Assembly: GCA_965249035.1 (NCBI GenBank)
Contig: CBDFKV010000001.1
Coordinates: 1-32,259 of the forward strand
DNA from: CBDFKV01 sp965249035
GTDB taxonomy: Bacteria > Pseudomonadota > Gammaproteobacteria > Arenicellales > Poriferihabitantaceae
Direction of reading: 5' to 3'
DNA length: 32,259 nt
The notes beneath the pieces were generated by a model. The model saw nothing but the letters and a program-made list of their open reading frames with translations, did no database searches and had not been told where the DNA came from. This document shows positions 13,932 to 20,891 of the stretch, one piece after another (position 1 is the stretch's first letter; every line of letters starts with the position of its first letter). Made by a program: the position numbers and the translations under genes.

Positions 13932-15602
13932 ATGCGTAACTTGTTAGGCCTTATCCCCTTTTTAATTTTCAGTAGCATGGCCGCTGTAACAAATGCTAGT
14001 GATCAATCCCTCTGGTCGATAACCCCAGTATTTTCTCCTGAGTTAAACCCAAACTACCATACCGCACATCAAGTTGTCATTGATGAAGAGGTGATTACTG
14101 GTCTGTCCGAAGGCGGTCGGATATCCTTGCCTCTGCCAAGCCCTTTGACGACATCCTATTTCTATATTCAAACGATAAATGTCCATGATGAGGTAAAAGA
14201 AATTGCGGGTTATTTAGTCGGTCGGCAAACTCAATCGACTGTTTACCTTCGATACGATGGCAATGGGCTGCAGGGTCATATTTATGATGAAGACTTAGAG
14301 GTCGGGCTGCGCTTTAGCTATACTGACGATAACATATTGTATTCTATGGCTATCGATCAAATTATCTGTTTGGACTATGGTGTTGATGTAGGTGAAGAAG
14401 TTACGAGCAAACTCAATGCCGCATCCTTATTAGATAGTTATAGTTCGCCGGACACCTATGGTTTGTACGCCCTGCAAGCGGTGAATTTAGTCCCTTCGTA
14501 TGAGAGCTTGCCTGGTTCCGAGTATGTCCTTTACATTGATTTTGATGGAGAGGTTGTAGATGGATATTGGGCGACGAAAAATAATGGTGATCCAATCGAT
14601 GCAGCCCCATTTAGCTTAGATTCGTCTCCTGCCACATTCAATGCTGATGAAGTACAGTACATTAACCGAGTATGGAAAGGTGTCAGTGAGGATTACTCCA
14701 TGTATGATGTGAATGTCACCACTGATCGTGCTGTTTATGACGCGGCGTCCATACACAAGCGAGCACAAAGCATCGTTACGCCAACTTGCACTTGGTACAA
14801 AACTTGTTCGTCGCATGGGGTGGGCGCTTTCCCCCAATTTGGCGCTTATGCAGGTTGCAGTACAACCTGCGGTGATTACTCACCTTCCTGGGTGTGGCCT
14901 TTCAACAACCTCGGCGCCCCTCGACATGAGGCACATTACGTCAGTGGTGCGATTAGCCACGAGTTTGGACACGGGTTTTGGTTGGTGCATGATAGCATCA
15001 TGCATCCTTCAGGATATGTGTCCGAATATTATAGTGGAAACAGCGAATGGTATCCGATAATGGGGGCGCAAGTTAATGTGACGGCTATATCAACATGGAG
15101 CAAAGGCGAATACATTGGTGCATATAACCGACTAAACAGGGAGCAAGATGACATTGTAGATATTTCCCAACACCTGAATTTTCGTTACGAGCAAAACGAA
15201 GCCAGTTCGGGAGAAGGTACACACCAAGGAATTATCGGCAGCTTTGATACTGACGATTATCGGTTTTTCGCGAAGCCGACTGACACGATCAACATCTCGG
15301 CAAATGGTATCAACGACGATCTAAGCAACCTTGATGTACGTCTACAGCTATATAGCCCAAGCGGATCCTTGGTTGTAGATGCAAATCCAACTAGCTCATT
15401 AAATGCGTCTTTAACGCATTCTCCAATAGAACAAGGGTTGTATGAAATTGTTGTGTCTGGGGTTGGTAGTGCAACACCCAATTCATACGTACGCTATGGT
15501 TCGATAGGCCAATACACATTGAATTTATCAAGGAACAAAGTCAATCCTGACCCAGCTAACATTGTGCCAATACTATATTTGTTGCTATTGAATGATGAAT
15601 AA
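13932..15602 (+). CDS. Secreted metzincin-type zinc metalloprotease with PPC-like domain
   Basis: A 556-aa exported protease from ATG 13932; the frame opens at 13902 inside the IS right end, giving ten extra residues before the signal peptide (NLLGLIPFLIFSSMAAVTNAS). A linker region of about 180 aa is unrecognised. YVLYIDFDGEVVDGYW and VSEDYSMYDVNVTT then match a family of secreted bacterial proteases. The zinc site is SHEFGHGFWLVHD (about 341-353): three His ligands, catalytic Glu and a following Asp, but Trp replaces the usual metzincin Gly at HExxHxxGxxH. WYPIMGA supplies the Met-turn. A beta-sandwich resembling pre-peptidase C-terminal domains spans about 430-535 (GSFDTDDYRFFA). The extreme C-terminus PANIVPILYLLLLNDE matches the EEP-fold protein at 1789. 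Confidence 0.85.
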   Translation: MRNLLGLIPFLIFSSMAAVTNASDQSLWSITPVFSPELNPNYHTAHQVVIDEEVITGLSEGGRISLPLPSPLTTSYFYIQTINVHDEVKEIAGYLVGRQTQSTVYLRYDGNGLQGHIYDEDLEVGLRFSYTDDNILYSMAIDQIICLDYGVDVGEEVTSKLNAASLLDSYSSPDTYGLYALQAVNLVPSYESLPGSEYVLYIDFDGEVVDGYWATKNNGDPIDAAPFSLDSSPATFNADEVQYINRVWKGVSEDYSMYDVNVTTDRAVYDAASIHKRAQSIVTPTCTWYKTCSSHGVGAFPQFGAYAGCSTTCGDYSPSWVWPFNNLGAPRHEAHYVSGAISHEFGHGFWLVHDSIMHPSGYVSEYYSGNSEWYPIMGAQVNVTAISTWSKGEYIGAYNRLNREQDDIVDISQHLNFRYEQNEASSGEGTHQGIIGSFDTDDYRFFAKPTDTINISANGINDDLSNLDVRLQLYSPSGSLVVDANPTSSLNASLTHSPIEQGLYEIVVSGVGSATPNSYVRYGSIGQYTLNLSRNKVNPDPANIVPILYLLLLNDE

Positions 15603-15993
15603 GGTGGTGTGCTCGCGCAGGAAAGTTTTGGAAAAATGTATACTTTGGACGGCTCCAATACCCTAGATTATTGAGGTTTGATAATCTCTAATTCTAACCA
15701 GGGAATATCTTCCTCAGAGATAACGCCACTGTATTGGGGTCTAAGGTGCAACGGAACTGAAAACCACTGTAAGCTACAGCTGTTAACTCTGAGTCAATTG
15801 TGCCTCACACAATTGAACAAGTTTCAATGACTGCTTTAAGGAAAAGAGAAGGAGTACGAAAAAATATCAAATGGCAGTAAAGGGCAAATCAGGGTCAGAT
15901 TGGAACTGAGTGACTGGCTCTGGCAACCATTGCGGATATTTAGAGGGCTGCAAAAATTGGTAACGAATGAACATAAAGCATCAACATTGAAAA
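15603..15993. other. Intergenic region with strong palindrome
   Basis: About 390 bp with no gene found. It contains AGATTAT...ATAATCT (about 15664-15686) and TCAATTGTG-CCTCA-CACAATTGA (15794-15816), a perfect 9-bp hairpin without a T run. The palindrome could be an operator or a processed RNA stem. Nothing else was recognised. Confidence 0.5.
15794..15816. promoter_or_regulatory. 23-bp palindrome, 9-bp arms
   Basis: TCAATTGTG and CACAATTGA are exact complements around CCTCA. No U-tract follows on either strand, so a terminator is unlikely; an operator for a dimeric regulator is the best guess. Confidence 0.45.
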
Positions 15994-16683
15994 GAGTTAT
16001 AGCGCAGGAATAAGCATCACGGAGTGCATATGAATGAAATCATGTCGTTTGCTGGAATAATCGGCGCACTATTCCTGGGAACAATTAGTCCGGGGCCAAG
16101 CTTCGTTGTCGTTGCTCGAACGGCGGTTGCAAAATCCCGGTCGCGTGGAGTCGCTGCGGCATTCGGAATGGGGGTCGGCGGGCTTATTTTCGCTGGGGCC
16201 GCCTTACTTGGCCTTCAGGGACTGTTGATCGCCGTTCCTTCGCTCTATGTAGCCTTGAAAGTAGTCGGCGGCATCTACCTTTGCTACTTAAGTGTACGAA
16301 TCATCAGCGCCGCGAGACATCCCATCGAGGTGTTGCTCGAAGCCGAAAGGGGTGAGGTGTCATCGGCGCGATCGTTTCTAGTTGGACTTGGGACGCAGGT
16401 GAGTAACCCAAAAACAGCGATCGTGTACGCAAGTGTATTCGCCGCGTTTCTGCCAAGTGGTTTCTCGCCATTACTCGGGTTGATGGTTTTGTTTGCGGTC
16501 TTCGTCATCGAGACCGGGTGGTACTCGGTCGTCGCAATTGCTTTGTCTTCATCGAGGCCGAGACGTGTGTATCTGAGCTATAAGGCTTGGGTTGACCGAG
16601 TCGCCGGCACCGCAATGGGTGCGCTGGGCATCAGACTGCTCTATTCGGCCGGAGATGCCGGACCGTAACCTGCGCTATAACTC
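15994..16683. repeat. 15-bp perfect inverted repeats bounding the exporter gene
   Basis: GAGTTATAGCGCAGG (15994-16008) is exactly complementary to CCTGCGCTATAACTC (16669-16683). The left copy ends 21 bp before the exporter start, and the right copy begins immediately after its stop codon. No target duplication is visible. The right copy runs on as GGCGTTAG, giving TAACTCGGCGTTAG, which resembles the right half of an integron attC site; the left copy lacks the matching CTAACGCC. Confidence 0.75.
16030..16668 (+). CDS. LysE/RhtB-family exporter
   Basis: A 212-aa inner-membrane efflux protein with about six hydrophobic segments. It begins with the family signature FAGIIGALFLGTISPGPSFVVVARTAV (about 6-32; SPGP is diagnostic). 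AAFGMGVGG, then KVVGGIYLCYLSVRII (about 78-93) and GLGTQVSNPKTAIVYASVFAAFLP (about 119-142, NPK conserved) follow. Such proteins export amino acids or small metabolites with the proton gradient; the substrate cannot be told. Start ATG 16030 has GGAG 5 bp upstream; a GTG at 16024 overlaps that site. It is tightly enclosed by 15-bp inverted repeats and appears richer in G+C than its neighbours, which suggests separate acquisition. Confidence 0.92.
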   Translation: MNEIMSFAGIIGALFLGTISPGPSFVVVARTAVAKSRSRGVAAAFGMGVGGLIFAGAALLGLQGLLIAVPSLYVALKVVGGIYLCYLSVRIISAARHPIEVLLEAERGEVSSARSFLVGLGTQVSNPKTAIVYASVFAAFLPSGFSPLLGLMVLFAVFVIETGWYSVVAIALSSSRPRRVYLSYKAWVDRVAGTAMGALGIRLLYSAGDAGP

Positions 16684-16816
16684 GGCGTTAGCGCTATACG
16701 TTTATCACTTGAATGACCGGATCGCAGCAACATTGAGACAGATGTACTTTACAATTTCGACCGGCAGAACCATACTCGAAGCCGACATTCAAACAATAAA
16801 ACTATAGGGAAAAACG

Positions 16817-17446
16817 TTGAATAACAAACGGAACACGTTAAAGAAAATGGTGGGCATTGGTGTTGTTGCCTCAGTGCTTCCTAGTGTTTGGGTTAAACCA
16901 GTTGTAAACAGTGTTGTTTTGCCTGTTCATGCTAAAACTAGTACCACAACAACCCCAGAAGTAGAAGATCCTCCTTTCCCAACAACTACGCCAACACCTA
17001 TACCAACTTGTGCTGATGCAAATTTAATTATTTCTGCACAAGGCCCAATAATTTCAGAAAGCACAAATGGATCAATAACTTCGATAGTTGCAGAACATGG
17101 AGATGAAAATTTATTTGTATCTTTCACCGTGTCGCAGGGCTTCTTTTATTCTATAGATGGAACTGAGACACCGGCTGGTATTACATATTTACTTTCGGGA
17201 GTACCAGATACAACTTCTGTTACTTTAATAGGCATAATTTATGGGGAAAAGACGCTGTGTACTCATGAATTACACATCACTGTATCAGCGTCTAATACGG
17301 ATTCTAGTTCTAGTTCTAGTTCTAGTTCTAGTTCTAGTTCTAGTTCTAGTTCTAGTTCTAGTTCTAGTTCTAGTTCTAGTTCTAGTTCTAGTTCGTCAGA
17401 TTACGATCCTAGCCCATATATAAAAACTAAAACGACTGGCTCTTAA
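16817..17446 (+). CDS. Exported protein with LPVHAKTS leader and poly-serine tract
   Basis: A 209-aa protein starting at TTG 16817, supported by AGGGA 6 bp upstream; the next ATG would remove the basic part of the leader. The leader (NNKRNTLKK, hydrophobic core with VWVKPVVNSVV, then LPVHA-KTS) closely parallels that of the protein at 12301. A Thr/Pro-rich linker (about 37-60) follows, then a compact domain with two Cys (about 63-155). Next come 32 consecutive Ser encoded by alternating TCT and AGT, and a short tail DYDPSPYIKTKTTGS. Poly-Ser linkers usually join domains in secreted proteins of cellulolytic marine gammaproteobacteria; here the tract nearly ends the protein. Function unknown. 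Confidence 0.78.
   Translation: MNNKRNTLKKMVGIGVVASVLPSVWVKPVVNSVVLPVHAKTSTTTTPEVEDPPFPTTTPTPIPTCADANLIISAQGPIISESTNGSITSIVAEHGDENLFVSFTVSQGFFYSIDGTETPAGITYLLSGVPDTTSVTLIGIIYGEKTLCTHELHITVSASNTDSSSSSSSSSSSSSSSSSSSSSSSSSSSSSSSSDYDPSPYIKTKTTGS
17302..17391 (+). repeat. Hexanucleotide tandem repeat (TTCTAG)15
   Basis: Fifteen perfect copies of TTCTAG, followed by a partial TTC. In frame it encodes Ser-Ser per unit. Length changes by whole units keep the frame. Each unit contains CTAG. Confidence 0.97.
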
Positions 17447-17458
17447 GGGCAAGCTACC

Positions 17459-17479
17459 GCCCGTTGGGCTTTACTTTTC
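17459..17479 (+). terminator. Weak terminator-like hairpin
   Basis: GCCC-GTT-GGGC (17459-17469) followed by TTTACTTTT lies 12 bp after the stop of the poly-Ser protein. The short stem makes this tentative. Confidence 0.35.
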
Positions 17480-17649
17480 AAACAGGTCGTGTCGCCCAGC
17501 GGAACTGCCCCGCCAGGCTCACACAGAACACCTACCTCATAGAGTAGAATGGAAGCCGTATCATCAAATGGACCGTAAGAGATGAACACTACTGAGTCGA
17601 TCCTGCCTATCATTTCTCTCTAAGCCGATCTCCATGCACCAGCAACAAC

Positions 17650-19023
17650 TTATACGGGCTGATGGCTGCAACTTTTCTGTTGAGGCCCAGTATCCCAATT
17701 TAATAGCCCGTTCAGCAGGGTAAAAAGTAAATTAAGTAACTTCTCGACCCAGAAGTTGTACAGCTGACGCAGGTTGTGCCCAACACCACAAAGAATCGCG
17801 TGGATCGCATCGCCCAGCCTGCCTTTAAGATGACATAGGTCGAGCAGCCCATCACTTTTCATATGCCCAATCATCGCCTCAAGCATGCTGCGCCGGCGTA
17901 AGCGCTTTTTCTGACCCTTGTTAAGCTTCTTGCCACGGTGGATCACTTGCGCTTTGGTCCCATGACGACCACGGTAGCCCAAATCAACCGCTACTGTCTT
18001 GATCTCTACATCAGTGAGGGTCTGGGCTTGCTGTAGTAGCTCATCCAGCGTATGACCGTCGTAAGGATTACCCCCAAAGCTGCGTATGCCAACCACAAAT
18101 CCTTCCTTCTGCGTGCAGGTAATGCCGACCTTGGTGCCAAATTCATAACGCTTGCGTGCTTTGCCTTTGCTGATGCAATCCACCTCTGGTTCATGTAGGG
18201 AATACAGCTTATTTTTACTCTTGGGATTAGCCGCCTGATGGCGCAGTTGATGCGCCTGTAAAATGAGTGCTTCAGCCCGTTCCTGTACATCATCTGGCAA
18301 CTGCCCTAATTGTCGCTCAAGTTCCCTCATTACCCGGCCCGTCAGTGTCGACAGCTTCTTCAGTGAGCGGCGCATACGCTTGAATTGCTTGGCATGGGCG
18401 TAGCGACCAATCTTCTGTGCCAGACGCGGCGCCACCCGGACATAGCTTTGACGAACGGCTAAACCATTGTCGCGCATCAACGCTACCATCTTCTGTAATG
18501 CCTTCAGCAACAGCGCACTATCGGTTGGGTAGGTGATGTTCTTTTCCATCACGGTCGAATCCACACACACATGCGCCAGGCTGCCGCGCTTGACCGCTCC
18601 GGCATTAAGAGCACTGTTCAATACCGTGGTCAACAGCCATTCCATCCCTTCCTCGCCCAGTCGCTTACGCCATTTCACCAGTGTCGCCGGGTCTATTGGA
18701 GCATGGTGCTGAAAATGGGTCTCGCCACAGAAATACTGATAGTACGGATTGCTTACCCAGGCTTCGACCAAGCCTTCGTCTGATAAAGCCTCCATATGTT
18801 TGAGCATAAAAAGCCCGGCAACTCGTCGACCCGATGATGCAAGCGGGCCACCGGCCATCCCAAACAGTTGGCTCCAATACGCCTCAAAGGGCTGCCAATT
18901 CATATTGTCTGCCATGACAACCAGCGGATGACGCAGGTTAATAAAGTCAGATAGTTTGGGTTGAGTATCGGTGAAAAATGAGCGTTGTTTGGCGAGGGAA
19001 ACCGGATCAGCTTTAGGGCGCAT
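17650..19023 (-). CDS. IS5-family transposase B
   Basis: A 457-aa DDE transposase from ATG 19023; the frame also opens at TTG 19077, which lies in the terminal repeat. It has RRVAGLFMLKHMEALSDEGLVEAWVSNPYYQYFCGE (about 67-102), then PIDPATLVKWRKRLGEEG. Catalytic residues: Asp in VCVDSTVMEKNITYPTD (about 153), Asp in TVAVDLGYRGRHG (about 340) and Glu in RRRSMLEAMIGHMKSDG (about 380). GDAIHAILCGVGHNLRQL follows. The last few codons run past the recognised terminal repeat into flanking DNA, so the native stop may have been replaced. Otherwise intact. Confidence 0.9.
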   Translation of the reverse strand: MRPKADPVSLAKQRSFFTDTQPKLSDFINLRHPLVVMADNMNWQPFEAYWSQLFGMAGGPLASSGRRVAGLFMLKHMEALSDEGLVEAWVSNPYYQYFCGETHFQHHAPIDPATLVKWRKRLGEEGMEWLLTTVLNSALNAGAVKRGSLAHVCVDSTVMEKNITYPTDSALLLKALQKMVALMRDNGLAVRQSYVRVAPRLAQKIGRYAHAKQFKRMRRSLKKLSTLTGRVMRELERQLGQLPDDVQERAEALILQAHQLRHQAANPKSKNKLYSLHEPEVDCISKGKARKRYEFGTKVGITCTQKEGFVVGIRSFGGNPYDGHTLDELLQQAQTLTDVEIKTVAVDLGYRGRHGTKAQVIHRGKKLNKGQKKRLRRRSMLEAMIGHMKSDGLLDLCHLKGRLGDAIHAILCGVGHNLRQLYNFWVEKLLNLLFTLLNGLLNWDTGPQQKSCSHQPV

Positions 19024-19076
19024 AAAAATGGTCAAATATTGCAAGAAACCAGGGCATATTCTACCAAAAAGTTGCA
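17667..19076 (-). mobile_element. IS5-family insertion sequence (B)
   Basis: TGCAACTTTT (17667-17676) and its complement (19067-19076) are terminal inverted repeats, with weaker similarity further in. No target duplication is evident. The element has cut a membrane-protein gene, whose 3' part remains at 19134-19340. The 200 bp to its left (17447-17649) has no gene I can recognise. Confidence 0.65.
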
Positions 19077-19133
19077 ATTATTGCCATACTATACGCTCGT
19101 AACTGCCTGTATATACGAACTAATATTGGTTAG

Positions 19134-19340
19134 GCAGGGCCGACTACTGAACGCAAAGCAAGGCTTAAAACTCTGGGCTATTCAAAGAGTGAAGCAGAGG
19201 AAATTGCCGTCCAGGAAGCGAAGCGAACCCAATATGAAGCCGAACAAGGACGGTATGCGGGTGGTATTCTTGTTTTTCGTGTATTGGCTCTTGTGGTCGT
19301 TTTTGTTCTGGTCGCTGTCTCGCTACTCTTTGTTAATTAA
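19134..19340 (+). pseudogene. 5'-truncated gene remnant with C-terminal membrane helix
   Basis: An open frame of 68 codons, bounded upstream by a stop at 19131 and lacking any start codon. It reads in part ERKARLKTLGYSKSEAEEIA, then a helical EAKRTQYEAEQGRY stretch and one membrane segment (GGILVFRVLALVVVFVLVAV) ending SLLFVN and TAA. Protein-like composition and a sensible soluble-then-membrane layout argue that it is the 3' end of a real gene beheaded near IS5-B. The family is not recognised. Confidence 0.5.
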
Positions 19341-19468
19341 TATAATCATCCCTTTCCCCATTTCTTCAAAAATGGTTTTTTAAAACTGCACGTGCAAATA
19401 TTTGAGAAAGCATCAATGTGATTCGCCCCTGGGTTGTCGGAGACTAAATTTCTTGAGAGGATTAGTCA

Positions 19469-19789
19469 ATGAACAGAAGACCAGGATATTCCCCCGAAGT
19501 ACGGGAACGCGCGGTTCGGTTGGTTTTAACCACTGAACATGAACATTCATCACGATGGGCTGCAACAATGTCTGTTGCCACAAAGATCGGTTGTACACCA
19601 GAAACCTTGCGGATGTGGATTCAGAAGATAGAAGTTGACTCTGGCACAAAGCCTGGAGTGACTACGGATCATGCTCAGCAGATGAAGGAACTTAAACGTG
19701 AGGTGCGTGAACTAAAACGAGCCAATGAAATTCTACGCAAAGCAGCGGCTTTTTTCGCCCAGGCGGAGCTCGGCCGCCCACGCAAATAA
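19469..19789 (+). CDS. IS3-family transposase OrfA
   Basis: A 106-aa DNA-binding subunit. It starts MNRRPGYSPEVRERAVRLV, the usual OrfA helix-turn-helix region, with ATKIGCTPETLRMWIQK (about 36-52). A leucine-zipper helix follows, MKELKREVRELKRANEILRKAAAFFAQAELGR. GAGAGG is 8 bp before the ATG. A TTTTTTC heptamer at about 19748-19754, in the AAAFFA codons, is a candidate -1 frameshift site for making the OrfAB fusion; the stop also overlaps the OrfB start (TAATG). Confidence 0.93.
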   Translation: MNRRPGYSPEVRERAVRLVLTTEHEHSSRWAATMSVATKIGCTPETLRMWIQKIEVDSGTKPGVTTDHAQQMKELKREVRELKRANEILRKAAAFFAQAELGRPRK

Positions 19790-20685
19790 TGGTGTCTTTT
19801 ATCGACAATCATCGCAAGACGTACGGTGTCGAGCCGATCTGCAGAGTGTTGCCGATTGCACCGTCAATGTATTATCGGTCTAAAGAACTCGAACGGTTTC
19901 CTGAAAGACGTTCGCACCGTATTCGGCGATATGAACCCCTTGAGCCTAAAGTACGCCGAGTTTGGGAAGGAAATCGTGGCGTGTACGGTGCCCGTAAGGT
20001 CTGGAAACAACTCAACCGCGAGGCAATTCCGGTTGGCCGCTGGACGGTCGAAAGGCTAATGAGCAAGCTAGGCCTTGAAGGAGTTAGGCGCGGCAGACGA
20101 TGCCGGACAACCATTCCCAACGAGCTTAGTGAGAGGCCGTTGGATTTAGTTAACCGTCAGTTCGTGGCCTCTAGCCCGAACCAACTTTGGGTCGCCGATA
20201 TCACTTATGTGGCGACCTGGAGAGGCTTCGTTTATGTGGCGTTTGTGACCGATGTGTACTCGCGCTATATCGTTGGTTGGAGAGTATTGAAATCGATGAA
20301 AACGGACCTCGTTCTTGACGCCTTAGAGCAAGCAATGTGGGCGCGGGGCAAACCCAAAGGAGTGATTCATCACAGCGATAGAGGTAGCCAATATCTGTCG
20401 ATTCACTATACCGAACGGCTCATTGAGGCTGGCTTCAATGCCTCAGTGGGCAGTGTTGGTGATTCGTACGACAACGCCATGGCTGAAAGCATCAACTCAC
20501 TCTACAAAGCTGAAGTAATTCATAAAGAAGGACCGTGGCGTGGATTAGATGAAGTGGAACGAGCCACATTGAGCTGGGTTGATTGGTTTAATAATCGACG
20601 ATTATTACGGACGATTGGAGACGTACCACCCGTTGAGTATGAATTAATGTATTATCAAAACCCTGAGTCAAGCAAAGCAGCATGA
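19789..20685 (+). CDS. IS3-family transposase OrfB, DDE integrase domain
   Basis: A 298-aa catalytic part. It opens MVSFIDNHRKTYGVEPICRVL, then HTH_21-like YGARKVWKQLNREAI and TVERLMSKLGLEGVRRGR. The rve integrase core has Asp in LWVADITYVATWRGFVY (about 140), Asp in GVIHHSDRGSQYLS (about 200) and Glu in SVGDSYDNAMAESINSLYKAEV (about 236). WVDWFNNRRLL...PVEYE closes it. All catalytic residues are present. It is made either from its own ATG or by frameshifting from OrfA. Confidence 0.95.
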   Translation: MVSFIDNHRKTYGVEPICRVLPIAPSMYYRSKELERFPERRSHRIRRYEPLEPKVRRVWEGNRGVYGARKVWKQLNREAIPVGRWTVERLMSKLGLEGVRRGRRCRTTIPNELSERPLDLVNRQFVASSPNQLWVADITYVATWRGFVYVAFVTDVYSRYIVGWRVLKSMKTDLVLDALEQAMWARGKPKGVIHHSDRGSQYLSIHYTERLIEAGFNASVGSVGDSYDNAMAESINSLYKAEVIHKEGPWRGLDEVERATLSWVDWFNNRRLLRTIGDVPPVEYELMYYQNPESSKAA

Positions 20686-20761
20686 CTCAGATAAAACTGT
20701 CTCCGATGAGCCCGGGGCGGATCAATGGCGGCTCAGGGCAAATAGCTGACTGATTGAAATC

Positions 20762-20891
20762 TCATCAATGTTAGTGTTGATGAATAGTGGCGTTCATTTA
20801 ACGGTATCAAAACCAGCGCTCTGTATGGCCCCATTCCTTGCGGCTTTTAGAGGGCGTGTTAAAGTGTTCATTAGATGAACGTTAAATGAAC
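20762..20891. promoter_or_regulatory. Candidate res site (second read)
   Basis: Same dyads as 19-148, shifted by 20743. Confidence 0.6.

Larger units (their letters stand above)
19419..20724 (+). mobile_element. IS3-family insertion sequence, intact
   Basis: The 26-bp terminal repeats at 19419-19444 and 20699-20724 both start TGAT and share CGCCCC and TCGGAGAC, with about six mismatches. Both are flanked by a direct repeat ATG (19416-19418, 20725-20727), the 3-bp target duplication expected for this family. With both reading frames intact, this appears to be a fairly recent insertion. Confidence 0.9.

Noticed and set aside
16665..16695. Complete integron attC site after the exporter gene
   Set aside because: Only the right-half pattern TAACTCGGCGTTAG is present; no adjacent left half, and no integrase gene in the window.
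17302..17391. CRISPR array or iteron array
   Set aside because: The 6-bp units have no spacers and lie inside a coding region.
17241..17423. A Leu-Val repeat protein in another frame of the hexamer tract
   Set aside because: It is only the shadow of the TTCTAG repeat; the Ser frame has a ribosome binding site, a leader and a sensible domain layout.
19129..19135. GTTAGGC as an integron core site
   Set aside because: A single 7-base match without the partner half is expected by chance.
1..20743. tRNA, rRNA or CRISPR loci
   Set aside because: No cloverleaf, rRNA-like or spaced-repeat sequence was seen when reading both strands, although no dedicated scan could be run.
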